A stretch of 39,994 nt of DNA from Elusimicrobia bacterium CG1_02_56_21 (GTDB lineage Bacteria; Elusimicrobiota; Elusimicrobia; Elusimicrobiales; UBA9959): positions 1-39,994 of the forward strand of contig MNUR01000116.1 in assembly GCA_001871115.1 (NCBI GenBank), in the 5' to 3' direction. Shown here in pieces: positions 39,696 through 39,994 of the stretch. The position numbers and the translations under genes were made by a program. The notes beneath the pieces are model-generated. The model was given only the letters and a program-made list of their open reading frames with translations. It was not told where the DNA came from and did no database searches. How positions within the stretch are numbered: position 1 is the stretch's first letter; every line of letters starts with the position of its first letter.

Positions 39696-39994
39696 GGGGG
39701 CGCTGAAAAAGTCATTTTATGGTTGAAGTCTCGTAGTAAAAATGGGAAAATATAGGCGTAATACCGGTTAAAAACTGCACGGAATTTGCGTACAAGCCAT
39801 CAAAAACCGTGCAGTTTCGCAGCCAGGAGCCGCCCATGTATCGCCCCAAAGACCGCAAAACACCGCCCTTGTTCCCCGAGCTTTTCCCGCTTGGGGGCGG
39901 TTTAAACGCCGATAACCGCTGGATAAAACTGGGCGGCCTTATTCCCTGGGAGCGGCTTGAAGAGATTTACCGCGGATATTTTTCCGAAGGGCTG
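39696..39994 (+). mobile_element. Left part of an IS5/IS1182-like insertion sequence, runs off the right edge
   Basis: The left end GGGGGCGCTGAAAAAGTC (from 39696) has the GCTGAAAAAGT form common to ends of this IS group, and a matching transposase begins at 39836. The right end and target duplication are outside the window. The 11-bp inverted repeat AAACTGCACGG (39772-39782) / CCGTGCAGTTT (39807-39817), 24-nt loop, lies between the end and the transposase ATG, and may be a hairpin that blocks read-through from neighbours. Confidence 0.75.
39836..39994 (+). CDS. IS5/IS1182-like transposase, N-terminal 53 codons only
   Basis: ATG 39836 with AGGAG 8-10 nt upstream. MYRPKDRKTPPLFPELFPLG, then NADNRWIKLGGLIPWERLEEIYRGYF, which is the N-terminal pattern (RWIKLAxLIPWdxxEexY) of these DDE transposases. 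The catalytic residues are beyond the window, so activity cannot be judged. Confidence 0.85.
   Translation, partial: MYRPKDRKTPPLFPELFPLGGGLNADNRWIKLGGLIPWERLEEIYRGYFSEGL

Overview
The window is about 40 kb of compact, GC-rich bacterial chromosome from a diderm that makes prepilins and many exported proteins. Gene content (fused 2-oxoacid:ferredoxin oxidoreductase, TPR-SpoIID protein, very long pseudopilin, paralogous secreted subtilases) would fit an uncultured lineage such as Elusimicrobiota. That placement is an impression from style, not a demonstrated assignment. Many genes lack a clear Shine-Dalgarno sequence, and several junctions are 1-4 nt stop/start overlaps. No tRNA, rRNA or CRISPR array was seen.

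Layout. 1-3.7 kb (minus): a four-gene run of a TatD-associated-type radical SAM protein, a membrane-anchored CBM48 protein, an exported degenerate GH57-like protein with a glucodextranase-C-like domain, and a truncated Nif3-like gene. 3.7-12.8 kb (plus): glycerate kinase, phosphohexomutase, metK, a CheY-like receiver with a CheC-like phosphatase, an exported unknown, serS, an exported TPR protein, an EamA half-transporter and a zincin. 12.9-17.5 kb (minus): rimO, a CorA-like transporter, sucD and sucC. 17.8-20.6 kb (plus): the 2-oxoacid (probably 2-oxoglutarate):ferredoxin oxidoreductase genes, divergent from sucCD. Together these four genes would interconvert 2-oxoglutarate, succinyl-CoA and succinate.

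20.9-32.4 kb is an envelope and secretion region: exported unknowns, a TPR-SpoIID/LytB protein, an ECF sigma/anti-sigma pair followed by a Met-rich exported protein, two paralogous subtilases flanking a membrane glycosyltransferase, and two anchored or exported proteins of unknown role.

32.5-39.7 kb is the most interesting part. A three-gene prepilin operon behind a recognisable promoter is followed after only 6 nt by what looks like a small RiPP (ribosomally made, post-translationally modified peptide) locus: an HprK-like kinase, a PqqD-type recognition protein, a 45-residue peptide with Cys25, Cys28 and Cys38, an S24/S26-type peptidase whose GTG start overlaps the peptide's stop, and a radical SAM/SPASM enzyme. 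The 45-codon peptide gene is short enough to be missed by routine annotation. An IS5/IS1182-like element begins about 20 bp after the radical SAM gene and runs off the right edge.

Intergenic regions hold several non-coding structures: a perfect 24-bp-arm palindrome at 14.2 kb, a 165-bp MITE-like element at 30.4 kb, tandem 25/24-bp repeats at 4.8 kb, foldbacks between genes, and clear rho-independent terminators at 20.7, 21.9, 26.1 and 28.9 kb.
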